Of a DNA stretch of 64,000 bases, positions 48,758 through 60,586 are shown piece after piece. A program made the position numbers and the translations under genes. Each line of letters opens with the position of its first letter. Position 1 is the stretch's first letter. The notes under the pieces are model-generated. The model was given only the letters and a program-made list of their open reading frames with translations. It was not told the origin of the DNA and made no database searches. This stretch comes from Malania oleifera. Its lineage: Eukaryota > Streptophyta > Magnoliopsida > Santalales > Ximeniaceae. The stretch is taken from positions 32,972,214 through 33,036,213 of the forward strand of contig NC_080417.1 in NCBI RefSeq assembly GCF_029873635.1, given 5' to 3'.

Positions 48758-49370
48758 GTTATCTTTGGATCAAAATATTACCACCAATGCAAATTTATTC
48801 AAATATGATTGAAAATGAAGAAAATAATCGCCTCCATTATATAAGAAAAATGAAACTATTAGGTTATGTTTGGATTAAATACTACTAGGGATGAAAATTT
48901 TTATTCAAATATAATTAAAAATGAAGGAAAATGGAAAATTTCTTGTTTCCCCTTTTGCCAAAGAGAAAATAGTTGTGTTATTTAACATTAAGTGCACACA
49001 CCTTTCTTTGAAAACAACATAGATAAAGCAATTATCCAATGAAATAATGCTCATAAAGAAATTGAATTTATGTTTTATTGAATTATTTCATCTCACATTG
49101 TTTGAACATTAGCTATCGGGTTTACGACTCTTTTCTAGAACCTACGAATTTCATTGGACCCAGAAATGATGCACTAGAAGAACCTTTTTGTGTTTTAGCT
49201 TTTAAAAGAAAAAAAAAATTAGAATGTACTTCGATTGAAATACTATCAGAAATGAAAATTTATTAAAATATGATTAAATAGGCTGATTAAATGTCCCTAT
49301 AAATTATTTGACTCTGTTTGGATCAAAATATTATTAGGAATGAAAATTTATTAAAATTTAATTAAAAATA
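48758..49370 (+). repeat. Four dispersed copies of a ~60-bp motif downstream of MCTP
   Basis: Variants of TTTGGATCAAAATATTA-AGGAATGAAAATTTATT-AAATATAATTAAA occur near 48765, 48867, 49227 and 49317, all in the same direction. Confidence 0.7.
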
Positions 49371-49750
49371 AATGCATACAAATTAGAATTTTAGTAATTG
49401 GCTCACTAAATATTATTTTCTTTCTTATTTTTGTTGATTACAAAAATGGATTCTTTCCCATTTTTCTTTTAATTGCAATCTTCTGTGGCTTGATACGCAT
49501 TTATTTAGCTTAGGCCCTGCCCTATTCCCCCCAAAGCTGTGTTTGAAAAAAATTATTGCAGAACATTAAGAGATTGAATCACAGGTTAAGCCAAAACCAA
49601 ACGTAACAGCTGCCATCAAATTCATTTCTTATTTGAATATCAATTCAATAGCTAACTGCAACAATCAAATAATAGCACGTATTAATTTAATTACATTGAT
49701 TCAGATCTACTGAGAGAATTCGAGACAAGGAATAACATGTGTTGACAGCT

Positions 49751-49962
49751 GCCTAGCTAGTTGGGTAGAGCGGTTAAAGTAATTTGTGACTTTGGTGATC
49801 CCAAGGTCACGGATTCGATTCTCCTTTTAGATTTTATCCCGGTAAATTATCAGGGATGTGTCAATGGGCGGACGGCTTTCACCCCATCAGATTTGGTGTC
49901 CTACCATAGTGTTCAAAGTGGCGCGATAGTGACTAGACTTCTTGGGTCATTAAAAAAAAAAA
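49751..49962 (+). mobile_element. tRNA-derived SINE
   Basis: CCTAGCTAGTTGGGTAGAGCGG resembles a tRNA 5' half with box A, and GGTCACGGATTCGATTCTCC carries a box B. The body continues to an A-run at 49952-49962. Flanking target duplications are not clear. Identification rests on the promoter boxes and the tail. Confidence 0.65.
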
Positions 49963-50275
49963 GTGTGGATGGCTGAAGTATAGAGTGAGGAGAGTGGAGG
50001 GCTATTTTGTGTTTTCCATCTTCCCTTTCTCTTTCTTTCTCTTTTTCTTTTTAAGGAAATACTTCAATACCTTTTTTTAATTCTCGTGAGAGAAAAATAG
50101 TTAGATGATTACTAAAGAATGACAAAATTTGTCACTAAATTTAATAGTTTTCATTAATAAGATTCAGACTTTAGATTTAGAATTATGTAAATTTGGATAA
50201 AATTTAATACAAAATTATATTGAACTTTTTAAATTTTTGTAGGAATTCAAATACGAGTCTTAAAATCATACTCAT

Positions 50276-51985
50276 TGTCAGTCCTAGTGGCTAAGGACTT
50301 TCATCTAGCTTTGTTTTGATGACGACAACCCATGAGTAGTTCTTTAAGGTTACTAACACTTTTCCTCTAGTTGAGTTCAAACACACGGGACAATTCCAAA
50401 GCAAGCATAAGGGTTAAACATGTATCAAACCGGCAAAGAGCAAATGACCATCAACAAAGTCCAACATATGACATATCCGGAACTTAACCACTCAACCAAA
50501 GCATTTATGGATCTTACATTGTGAGCACAAGCTTTGGGTTGTGTGTGTGTGTGAGTAAGGAAGGTTGATATTGTAATTCCTTGTGTATGGTGCTGTTCAA
50601 AAGTAATTAGCAAGAGATAGACAAATTGCATATGTATTTAGTTCATGATAGGCTAGAACATAGACACTGGGCTCACACATGCATATCAAGTCAATTAAAC
50701 TGCATAAGACGTCCAAATAACTTTCAAACATATTTTATTAACCCAAGACATCTTAAAATAGATTAAACATTATCTTTGAACAAGATGAAACCTTTACTTA
50801 AACATAAACCAAAGTCTGAATAGTTTTTAACTGATAAGTAAAGGGTTCGTCGACGAATCCCGCCGACGTATACAGGGCATTCATCGACGAATGCAACAAG
50901 GCACCTCGTCGACATACACAGGGTTCTCGTCAACAAAAATATACCAAGACCACCTAAAAAAGTTCAAAGTAGGTTCGTCGACGAATACAGAGGATTCAGC
51001 GACGAAGACAATGCTATGGTTTGTTGACGTACACAAGGTACTCGTCGATGAAAAGATACCGAGACCACTTAAAAGTTCAGAGCAAGTTCGTCGACGAATA
51101 CAGGGTATTCGGCGACGAAGACAATATAGTGGTTCATCAACGTACATAGGGTACTCGTTGACGAAAAGAAACCGAGACCCATTTGAATTCAGAACCGATG
51201 GTTTGTCAATGAACACAGGGCATCGCCGACGAAAGTACACATGGGACTCGTCGACGAAGTCGTGACCTCGTCAAAAAATGTCGGGCTGTAGACTGCATTA
51301 AATGCATTTAAACAACTAGTTTTCAATTTTTCTTATGTCAATTAATGCCCAACGACTCTCCAGCACTCAGCTCGTCCCTTTGGCCTTTAAAATGAGTCTT
51401 ATGCATTTATTTCAAAGAAGTTAAGCAATTTGGTTGTTGAGAACATTGATTGTGCATTCATACCAAGGTTTCACTTTGTGCTCTCTTACTCTCTTGCTCT
51501 TTACTCTTGTTTACACACCATTTGCAAAAGAGAGAATAGTGTGAGGTTTATATTGGTGTATTCAGCTCAAAGAGGAGCATTCTACATTGTATTTACTTGC
51601 TTTCAAATTTATTGCATTGGAGGTTCCTTGTGAACCATTATAAGGTGACTCTAGGTGAGCACCATTGTTAAAACTCTTTGTGAGCAGCTGGTTTGTAAAG
51701 GCTTCTCCGTCGGGAAGGAGGGTTACATAGTAGATTTTGGGAATCCTTAAGCTGGTCTCAAGGCGTGGACGTAGGCTCGGTGCCAAACCAAATTAACATC
51801 GTTGTGTTATGCTTCTCTTATCCCTTTTCTATCATTTTGCTTACTTATTGCTATTTGCTTTAAATATATGTACTGTGATATAATACCCCTGCTCTTGTCA
51901 AGAAAACTTCGTGATTGTAGAAAAAGTTTTATATCCACAAAAAGACGTCTATTTACCCTCCTCTAGACGCATATCCGGGCCAACA
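50276..51985 (+). mobile_element. Solo copia-like LTR, 1.7 kb, with perfect target duplication
   Basis: It runs from TGTCAGTCCTAGTGGC to CATATCCGGGCCAACA and is flanked by CTCAT on both sides (50271-50275, 51986-51990). No primer sites or internal region remain, so it is a recombined single LTR. It carries the shared GGACGTAGGCTCGGTGCC block near 51770 and an array of GTCGAC palindromes at 50840-51275. Confidence 0.88.
50840..51275 (+). repeat. Array of TTCGTCGACGAA-type palindromes with a 113-bp higher-order unit
   Basis: GTTCGTCGACGAATACAG starts at 50973 and again at 51086. The intervening order (CAGCGACGAAGACAAT, GTTGACGTACA, ACTCGTCGATGAAAAGA, ACCGAGACCACTT) is the same in both units, with one partial unit before and one after. 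Confidence 0.85.
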
Positions 51986-52331
51986 CTCATGAAGACTAGT
52001 TGGCTTTTGAGTATACTGCATCTTTTTAAAATGGAGAAAAGAGTTACCGTCTCTAAAGGATGTTTGCATTAATACTGTTTGAAACGTTAGTTAAGGAGAG
52101 CTGAAAGTCAAGGTGGATGGAGGGAAAAGAGGGTATTTAAAGGTTGTTGATTGATGCGCAATATCCAACAAGAATGTCACACCTTATGTTTGGGAGTATG
52201 AATTTCAAATGTAGGGTTTGAATTTGTAAGAATTTAAATAGAATGCAATGCAAAGTTATATAGTATTTTTATTCAAATTTACAAAACTCAAATTCAAAAA
52301 TTGAAATATTCGCCAAATAAAACTTAATTTA

Positions 52332-52368
52332 TGTAACGACCCCAAAAATAATATGTTTGGAAATGTAA

Positions 52369-52405
<37 letters not shown>

Positions 52406-52450
52406 TAATTAATTAATAAGTATTAATTATATAATATAATATAATATAAT

Positions 52451-52483
<33 letters not shown>

Positions 52484-52553
52484 AGTAACCTGAAGGATCT
52501 TCCTTCAGGAAACTTACAGAAGACCCCCCCTCAAGTCTCTCTACTCTCTCACC

Positions 52554-52609
<56 letters not shown>

Positions 52610-54257
52610 CATGCTCTTCTAAGTGAAATTGAAGAACGAACATCATTTCAAGGTCCCAGTTCCGCTCTTCTATGATTTAACTGGAGAAACCTTATCGTTG
52701 GCACGCTGTAGGCACCACTCCAGGGTTAGGGTAAGTGGACTATATTATGTCAGGCTTATTTTAAAATATTCCCAATTAAATTTGAGTACGTGAATTTAAT
52801 TAGATTTATGTTATTTAAAATATGCCCGATTTAAGTTGAGTGTGTGAAATTAATTATATCCATATTCAGATTTTATTTTAAAAATATGTTTGATTTTAAT
52901 TGATTACGTAAATTTAATTATATTTATATGCACGAGTTAAATTAAACTGCAGGGATTGGATTATAGCGGGTTTTTGGGAATAATTTTGGAATTAAATTAA
53001 ACTGCGGGAATTTGATCATATCGATTTTTTTTGGAATATATTGGAATTAAATCAAATAGGTGAAATTGATCATACCCGCGTTTTTATTTAAATTTACCGA
53101 ATATATATATTTTTGAAAATATCTCAAGTAATTTATGAAATTATAATTATTATATAAATTGTGTGGCATGAGCTATTTCATTTTATTGTATAATTGAGCA
53201 AATTTGGGATTTTTGCAGAGTTATGCCTAATGTGTGATTTATTGCGAATATTGATGAGATTGGAAATAAGGATGATATTTTGTACCTATTTTATATTGGG
53301 AATAATGATGAGATTATATGTTTTATTACATAAATTATAATTATATGTTTTAAGAATCCTGATGGGCCGAATGTGATGGATGCTCAGTACTATAGCTACT
53401 GATGAGTATTAGTGCAACCACACTGTTGTGAAAGTGTTGGCGGTGGATAGTGGATTTGGTTAGAGTAGAGATGGAGTACCCACCTATTTTCGGATTGGGA
53501 TGGGGAGGCAAATCGCACTTACAGACGGGCTACCTTTGATTTATTTTTGGTCTGCCAACCAAGGCTAAGTCCAATCTTCGAACCGCACAACTCGATCATG
53601 GGAATTAAACATGACATGCATAGGCCAAAAGGAGTTCGATTATACATATTTTTATATTTATGTGGTTTAGATTATGTGGTAGGTTTGAATGTTGTTTCAG
53701 GAAAGAAATATGCATTTATTTATATATTTATAAATGACCATATTTGAAGGGCCTAACAGATGATTTTCAGTAAGGATAAGTATACGCGTATATGTGAACA
53801 AAGTTCGGATAGTAGGGCTAATATGTGATGTGAAGAAACGTATAAAGGGAAGTATATATATGTGCATACGTCTTTTAGATAAAAAGGATTTACAATAATT
53901 AAAGGTAGTTTTTAACAATTAAATTATTAATTGAGTTATTTTTACACTAAACCTCATTTAAGGCACACACTGATAATAATTTAGTTCATACTTACTGAGA
54001 GATGTCTCACCCAATTATTATTATACATTTTAGATATCTTGAAGAGTATAGTCAAAACCAGAGTAGTGCAGTGGAAGCGTGGGTGGGATTAGAAAGAGAT
54101 TTTAGATTAAATGTTAATTTTGTTATTTTTAGTTTATCTTGAAATTTCCTAAGGATGTATTAAATTTGATATTCGAGATATTATTGTAATAAAAGGTTTT
54201 TAGTACTCTGGTAATATATTTGAGGTCTTCCGCAGTATAAAATTTCGGGTTGTTTCA
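52332..54257 (+). mobile_element. Ty3/gypsy-type 5' LTR, 1.9 kb
   Basis: It starts TGTAACGACCCC and ends TTTCGGGTTGTTTCA. It shares two blocks with the LTR at 2612-4672: CTGCCAACC..., CCGCACAACTCGATCATG near 53582, and CTTACTGAGAGATGTCTCACCC near 53991. It holds a (TAA)n run (52371-52402), a TA run near 52460 and (CT)n at 52555-52602. A splice-donor-like GGGTAAG lies at 52727. Confidence 0.8.
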
Positions 54258-54259
54258 GT

Positions 54260-54271
54260 TGGTATCAAAGC
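54260..54271 (+). other. Met-tRNA primer binding site
   Basis: TGGTATCAAAGC two bases after the LTR end, one base off TGGTATCAGAGC. It fixes the orientation and shows this is a 5' LTR; the internal region is lost within about 30 bases. Confidence 0.8.
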
Positions 54272-55353
54272 ATAAAAATTCGGGTTACTATAGTTTATTT
54301 CAAATAAATTAAAATGTATCTATCCATGGTTACCTTAGAAGCCAAAAACTAAATGGGATGGTGTAATTTTAAGTATATTCTATATACAAAAGTATGGAAT
54401 AGTTTACTTCTTTCTCTCTCTCCAAACAAAATTCTTTCTTCGGAATTATACTGAATAAGCCAAACCATGTCCTCTTGTATGAGGGTTGGCTCCTCGCAAT
54501 TCTCCCTTTAACACCAACGGTGGATAGGAACCTACCTTGACACCCTAGTTTCGACTCTAGCAAGTGGCACCGATATAAAAAATTGGCTTGGTCAGTAACG
54601 CTACATTTGGAAGCATGTATTTCGAGCTTTGGATTTGGATTTAAATGAATTTGGATAAATTTTAATACAATTTTATATTCTATCCATCCAAATTCAATAT
54701 AAGTCCAAATTCAACCCCCCCCCCCCAAACATAGGTATATGATTTTGAATTAAAGAATGTCGAATCACTCCTTCAAAAAATTAAGTTTAGATTTTGAATT
54801 CTATTCGCTTCATAATGTTAGCATATTGTTCGGACTTGGGTAACCCGTTTTACTACCAACTAGTTTGGTGGTCATTTTGAAAAATAAGTAAAAAATGACC
54901 AAACTAGTAGTTATCTAACTCATTTTTTTATTTTGAATACAGAATCACCATTTTATTTTAATTTTTTAAAAAGGACAAAATAAAATCTCTATTAAAAAAG
55001 TTGTAGATGTAGAAGTATAATTATGAATAGAAAAGTTAACCCCTTAATTCATTTAAATAAAGTTAAAGAATTAGCACCCTCTGACACCCTTTCTAAGAAT
55101 GGTTATTACTCTTACTTTGTGTAGGTGTCTCCCTTAAGAAAAATTATTTTTTGAAATAAAATTTTACAAAAAAATTTACAAAAAAATAAAATAAAAATGG
55201 AAGTGGGTAGGAGTTGGTCAACCATCTTCAAAGGCCAATCAACCACGTCCAGTGGGTTGCCTACCCTTTTTATTTTTAATTTAAAAACTTTAAGTTATCC
55301 TCATCCTTTGAAAATGCTATCTATGTACGGGCCAAAGACTTACGAAGACTCCT
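54272..55353. other. Intergenic DNA with a small hairpin
   Basis: No gene seen. An inverted repeat at 54858-54915 (CTAGTTTGGTGGTCATTTT pairing with AAAATGACCAAACTAG) and a C-run near 54715 with TTGGATTT-type flanks suggest MITE debris. Confidence 0.5.
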
Positions 55354-57019
55354 ATCACGACCCGAAATTTCTACCTTTTTTTTTTTTTTTTTTAAAATTT
55401 CTGAAACCATAACTTCACAATCCATGTAACACACATATGCAGCAGAATCATAATCATCAAAGCTGGAATACAATACCCAAGTTCTAGTACTATCATATAC
55501 ATATAAGTCACTCCCCAAAACATTATTACAATGTAAGGTGTCCAGTATGTCACTCCCCGAACTCCGAATGGGACTCAGGGGTGAAAATGTAACCTAACCT
55601 ATCCCTATATCATACAAATCATCACAGATATAGTACAAAGGATGAGGGTCCAACCCCGTGGGGTTCCAAGACACCCTAAACATATCCCAACACAATCATA
55701 TACGCAGCAAAAAAACCATACATACATATGCAGTACCATACCAGACTCTATACAAGAGCAGACACAATGCTTTATCAAAACATACAAACGGTTGCCCAAC
55801 ACATTCCAAAATGGCAACCTACCAAAATTACAGTCCTAGCACTTACCTAGCGCTAAACACGGTACACCGGCCACTACGCTCCCTACACTAGGACGCTAGT
55901 TCTTGTTACCCGAAGGACTTGTAAAAATGTATGTACAACAGGGGTGAGACACCTCTCAGTAAGGAAGAACACAAGTTATATCGGTGTGTGGCATTTGAGT
56001 GTTATCATGATGCAACATACACGCAGTTGAATGCAATCCAGTACTAATTTACACAGTGCATACATGCACACACAACACATGATCAGAAATCCTAGTGTCG
56101 TCACACCCTTCGGCCCGAAGCTAGTCCGCGACAATTCGGCATTGGCCCGGCCAACCCGTGAAGCATGGCACATGGCGAGTCCCCGACTCCCTGGCATCGT
56201 ACGGGCGCTAACTGGTGGATCCACACCCTTCGTCCTGATCTATCGGTATAAGCTCACGCCTTCAGATATAGAGCCGGACACTCTTGCCTACGTGGCAGGC
56301 GATAAACACACACCCTCGAATATAGAGCCGGACACTCTCAGTATCTAGAACAATTTCGGAACCCAATTCCTACTAGCATTTCAACATATCACACACACAT
56401 ACATGCTCATATAACCAAACAAACCACACTCATTTGGTAATCTAAATCATGGTTTTTCAAACAAATACAGTTTAAACACAAGTCAAGGCACGACTGTCCC
56501 AATAACAAAGTATAAATCAACATATACTAAGGTTTTCATCAAAACCAGGGATTACAGCTCGTCGCCCCTTTTTTTCCAAAAATGTAATAATGAAAAATCC
56601 ATAGTTTTCCCCATTAGATCCCCCCAAATGAGTAGCCAAAACACACACGGGACCGTGAACCACAGTTTCACCGAGTCCGATTTCAAAAATAACCAATATA
56701 ACACAGTTTCCCCTTACCTTTTCCCTCGAATACCAAATCCCGAACTCCAAGGCTCCTAAACAGCAAACCGAGTTCCAAAACCTAAAAATCACAGTACAGA
56801 ATATACTCACGACACTGTTACATACAAAACTACCATATCAGAAATGAAAACCGAGTCTTACCTCGATTTTACGCCAAAACCTGAAAATCTCCGAAACGAG
56901 ATTCTGATTCATAGAAGTTGTAGAGAATCCTTCCACGATCCTCGTGGTAACTTCAGATTTCCAATTCCATCAACAATCAGCGAAGAAATCTAGAGAAAGA
57001 GAGAGAGTAGGGAGAGGTT

Positions 57020-57097
<78 letters not shown>

Positions 57098-57425
57098 TAC
57101 CTTTGAAGTTACTTAGCGAAGAAGTAATGAAAAATTCCTTTTATAGCCCTTTGACCCGGGGGAATTTGTCGACGAAATGGTGTTCTTGTCAACGAATCTT
57201 TCATAGACTTCGTCGACGAATTGGTGTCCTCATCGACGAATCTGGGATCTCTGGTTTTTCTGAGACTCCTCGGCTTCTCCTCGTCAACGAGTTTCTAAAT
57301 TTCGTTGACGAGAAGAACAAAGGCTTCATCGATGAATTCTGGGTTCGTCGACGAAATGTGCCAAACTCCCAATTTTGCCCCTCTCTTATTTATTTAACCC
57401 CTTTATCACGGTTCGGGTTCTTACA
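55354..57425 (-). mobile_element. 3' LTR of minus-strand Ty3/gypsy element A
   Basis: On the minus strand it starts TGTAAGAACCCGAACCG at 57425 and ends GGGTCGTGATA at 55354, 2.07 kb, almost the size of the LTR at 2612-4672. TTCGTCGACGAA-type motifs lie at 57160-57355, (GA)n at 57021-57093, and GGGGTGAGACACCTCTCAGTAAGG (the shared block, inverted) at about 55940. Confidence 0.8.
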
Positions 57426-57470
57426 ATCTCCCCTCCTTACAAAAATTTCGTCCTCGAAATTTGTCATCTT
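57426..57470 (-). other. Polypurine tract and AAATTTCG hairpin, element A
   Basis: On the minus strand TAAGGAGGGGAGAT abuts the LTR. Just upstream is a perfect inverted repeat, AAATTTCG-TCCT-CGAAATTT (57443-57462). Confidence 0.8.
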
Positions 57471-57819
57471 TTTTTCACAAAATCATACCCGGAATACACA
57501 CATACGAACTATCAACAAGAAACTGGCGACTACTACAGCGTAACCCCATCATACACATACACATACATACCCTCACTTATGGCGGAGGAATACCGTGGTT
57601 ACATATACAACTGTCTCAGGAGTTTACAATACACACACACTCCCGATGACTAACCACCTATCTCAACCCACAGTAGGATCATGTACCAGTGCTCAAAACA
57701 ACTGTGAATACTTCCGGCGTATTTTCATTTTCAGTTCCCAAGAAGCTTCCTCAACTTTGTGGTTTCGCCATAATACATTCACTAACGGTATCTCTTTGGT
57801 ACGAAACTTCTAAACTTTA

Positions 57820-58010
57820 TGGTCCAGAACCTGAACAGGTATCTCCTCATACGCTAAAGTATCCCCAATTTCCAACTCATCATATCTGATAACATGTGAA
57901 GGATCCAACACGTACCTCCTCAACATGGATACGTGAAACACATCATGGACCCTCGAAAGTGCTGGAGGTAATACAACTCTATAAGCTACCAGACCCACTC
58001 GGTATAAAAT
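57820..58010 (-). pseudogene. Element A pol remnant: C-terminal integrase region
   Basis: Minus-strand frame with ILYRVGLVAYRV, LPPALSRVHDVFHVSMLRRY and DPSHVI, the same conserved stretch as in the plus element at 2020-2140 and in element B at 59330-59460. It is cut at about 58010 by the LTR of element B. The 3' untranslated part and polypurine tract (57426-57439) follow. Confidence 0.85.
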
Positions 58011-58584
58011 CATCATTCTTAGTTTCAGTATAAATCACATATCATACTCGACAATATCGCCATCTATCATAACTAGTAAAATAATCATATTTATCCAATC
58101 CATAAAAACATCATCCTCATGCCACATAATTATTGTTTGGTAAATTATAATATTATATCCACCTAGAAAAATATAGATTTTTCGAAAATATCATTTCTTA
58201 TATGCATAGATAATCAGAAAAACATTTATATAACATTTCCAAAAATTCCCGACATAACCTATCCCCTTACCCGTTTACTGAGAACGTGCTGGCAAGTTTC
58301 CTAGACCGACGCTCGTGGAGTTCGCACAAACCCTTGTATTCACATGCCTAAGTTTAATCAGTTCAACCCCAAAATTATAATTATCTAACATTCCTAGACC
58401 CACACACTCCATTAACCCATTAAACCTTATAACAACAACATAATCAACTCCCTTACCTCAGCTTTGGAGTAGTACTCAGGATCCTCAAAACATGATTCTG
58501 CTTCGATTAAACTGACGAGGATCAACCCTAAAACCCCGTAGTAGTGTCCAAGCGTCGATTTGGGCGAGTTTTGAGAGAGAAAAT

Positions 58585-58632
<48 letters not shown>

Positions 58633-58891
58633 TTTCTCTTAAATTGAACTTAAGTTCGCTTTATATACAAGCTGCCTCTGGACAAAACCGTCGACGGTTT
58701 CCCCCAAAACAGTTGATAGTTTGGCTTTTTAACTAAACCCTTTTCATCGTTTTACCCTTAACCACCCGCAATAACACAAAACCGTCGACTATGTTCCGCA
58801 CCCCCACCAAACTGTCGATAGTTTGGTTTACACCAAACCAAATTCCTTATTTAATTATTTTCTTATTATTTCAAATTTTAGGGTCTCTACA
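58011..58891 (-). mobile_element. 3' LTR of minus-strand Ty3/gypsy element B
   Basis: It starts TGTAGAGACCC at 58891; its other end was placed where element A coding sequence resumes (about 58010). It has (GA)n at 58586-58621 and ACCGTCGACGGT-type palindromes at 58688-58825. At about 0.9 kb it is shorter than the other gypsy LTRs. Confidence 0.7.
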
Positions 58892-58930
58892 TCCTCTCCT
58901 CCTTACAAAAATTTCGAGGACGAAATTTGT
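58892..58930 (-). other. Polypurine tract and AAATTTCG hairpin, element B
   Basis: TAAGGAGGAGAGGA on the minus strand before the LTR, with AAATTTCG-AGGA-CGAAATTT at 58909-58928. Confidence 0.8.
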
Positions 58931-59179
58931 GATCTATCTCTTGTACGACTTTAAGGAAAATGCTGAAATTTTATTAATTACTCACCCTTACTTATAACAG
59001 AGGAATACCGTGGTTACAATAGGGTCTTGGGAGATTACAATCAATCACATAAAAGAAAACTCTCCCAAAACCATTTATAACCTAAAACAAAAAACATTAA
59101 CTATCCTAGATTGTACAAGTCAATACACAAAACAATCAACTCAACTCAAGGCCCCATTGAATAAGTGTGGATATCTTTG

Positions 59180-60469
59180 ACGCATCTTATCCTACAATTC
59201 CCTTGAAACTTCTTCTACTGCGTGATTGTGCCAGAGTACTTTCACTAGCGGGATCCTTTTAGTACGTAGCTCCTGTTCTTTTCGATCCAGAATCTGCACT
59301 GGCACTTCTTTGTATGACAGGGTATCTCTAAGTTCCAGTGCCTCATAACTGATTACATGTGAAGGATTTGGGACGTATTTCCTCAACATTGATACATGGA
59401 ATACGTCATGGATCTTAGACAGCACCGGAGGTAATGCTAACTTGTAGGCGACTAGACCTACTCTTTATAATATTTCAAATGGTCCAATAAACTTGGGGCT
59501 CAGCTTACCCTTTTCCCCAAACCTCATAACTCCTTTCATCAGTGCAACTTTCAAGAACACAGGGTCCCCTACGCCAAACTCCAACTCTCATCGACGGGTG
59601 TCAACATAACTTTTCTGTTGACTTTGAGCTATTTTGATTTTGTCTCGGATGAGTCTGATCTTTTCTGAAGTTTGCTGAACCATATCTGGCCCCAAAACCT
59701 ACCTTTCACCAATTTCATCCCAATATAACGGAGATCGGCACCTCCTACCATACATTTCTTCATATGGTGTCATCCTAATACTGGCCTAGTAGTTGTTGTT
59801 ATAAGCAAATTCAAGCAGTGGTAAATACTGGATCCAACTACCTCCAAATTCTAGCACATAGACTCGTAACGTATCCTCCAGTATTTGTATGGTCCTCTCT
59901 GTCTGCCCATTAGTCTGAGGATGAAAGGCTGTAGTGAATGTCAGCTATGTACCCATGGATCTTTGCAAACTCTTCCAAAATTGAGATGTGAACCGAGGGT
60001 CTCAGTTCGATACTATGGATACTAGCATGCCACACAATCTAACTATCTCCTGTATGTACAACTCTGCCAATTTACTCATGGAGTAGTTAACTCTGATTGA
60101 AAGAAAATCATCAGTCTTCGTCAATCGATCCACGACTACCCAGATGGCATCTTGTCCATGCAATGTCGGCGGTAATCTTGTGATGAAGTCCATAGAAATG
60201 TGCTCCCACTTCCATTCGGGAATGTGAAGTGGTTGCAACGTTCCTGCTAGTCTTTGATGCTCAACTTTCACCTACTGGCATGTCAAACACTGTTTAACAT
60301 ATTCAGCGATTTCTTTCTTCATATTACTCCCCCAAAAAGACTCCCACAAATCTCTATACATTTTAGTGCTTCCAGGGTACACTGTATAAAGGGATCGATG
60401 TGCTTCCTCTAGGATAATTCCTTTAATCTCAGCATCATCAGGTACACACAGTCTAGTACGAAATTTCAA
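59180..60469 (-). pseudogene. Element B pol: zinc-binding region, integrase, C-terminal tail
   Basis: Readable in order on the minus strand: zinc-binding end (KQCLTCQ, 60295), integrase core (EWKWEHISMDF, VVVDRLTK, NGQTERTIQ, EFAYNNNY, YGRRCRSPLYWDE), [23 protein letters not shown], and a chromodomain-like end (VLWHNHAVEEVS). Several stops interrupt it, for example after CLTCQ and in VSIVSN-stop. There the conserved SDR of the catalytic centre has become SN-stop, losing the second acidic residue, so it is inactive as it stands. Confidence 0.88.
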
Positions 60470-60586
60470 AACTTCATCATTTGATATATTAAACTATACT
60501 CCTTGACCATTCTGCACTTTATCCATAATCTTTACTAATTCCACATCTTTCATTTGAGCAACTTTAATTCTTTCCTATAAGGTGGG

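Noticed and set aside
50840-51275. Regularly spaced palindromes considered as a CRISPR-like array
   Set aside because: The spacers are themselves repeated in a 113-bp unit, and the setting is a plant LTR.
51430-51633. Open frame of 67 residues inside the solo LTR
   Set aside because: It lies in the LTR leader region, has no recognisable domain, and similar frames occur by chance in other LTRs.
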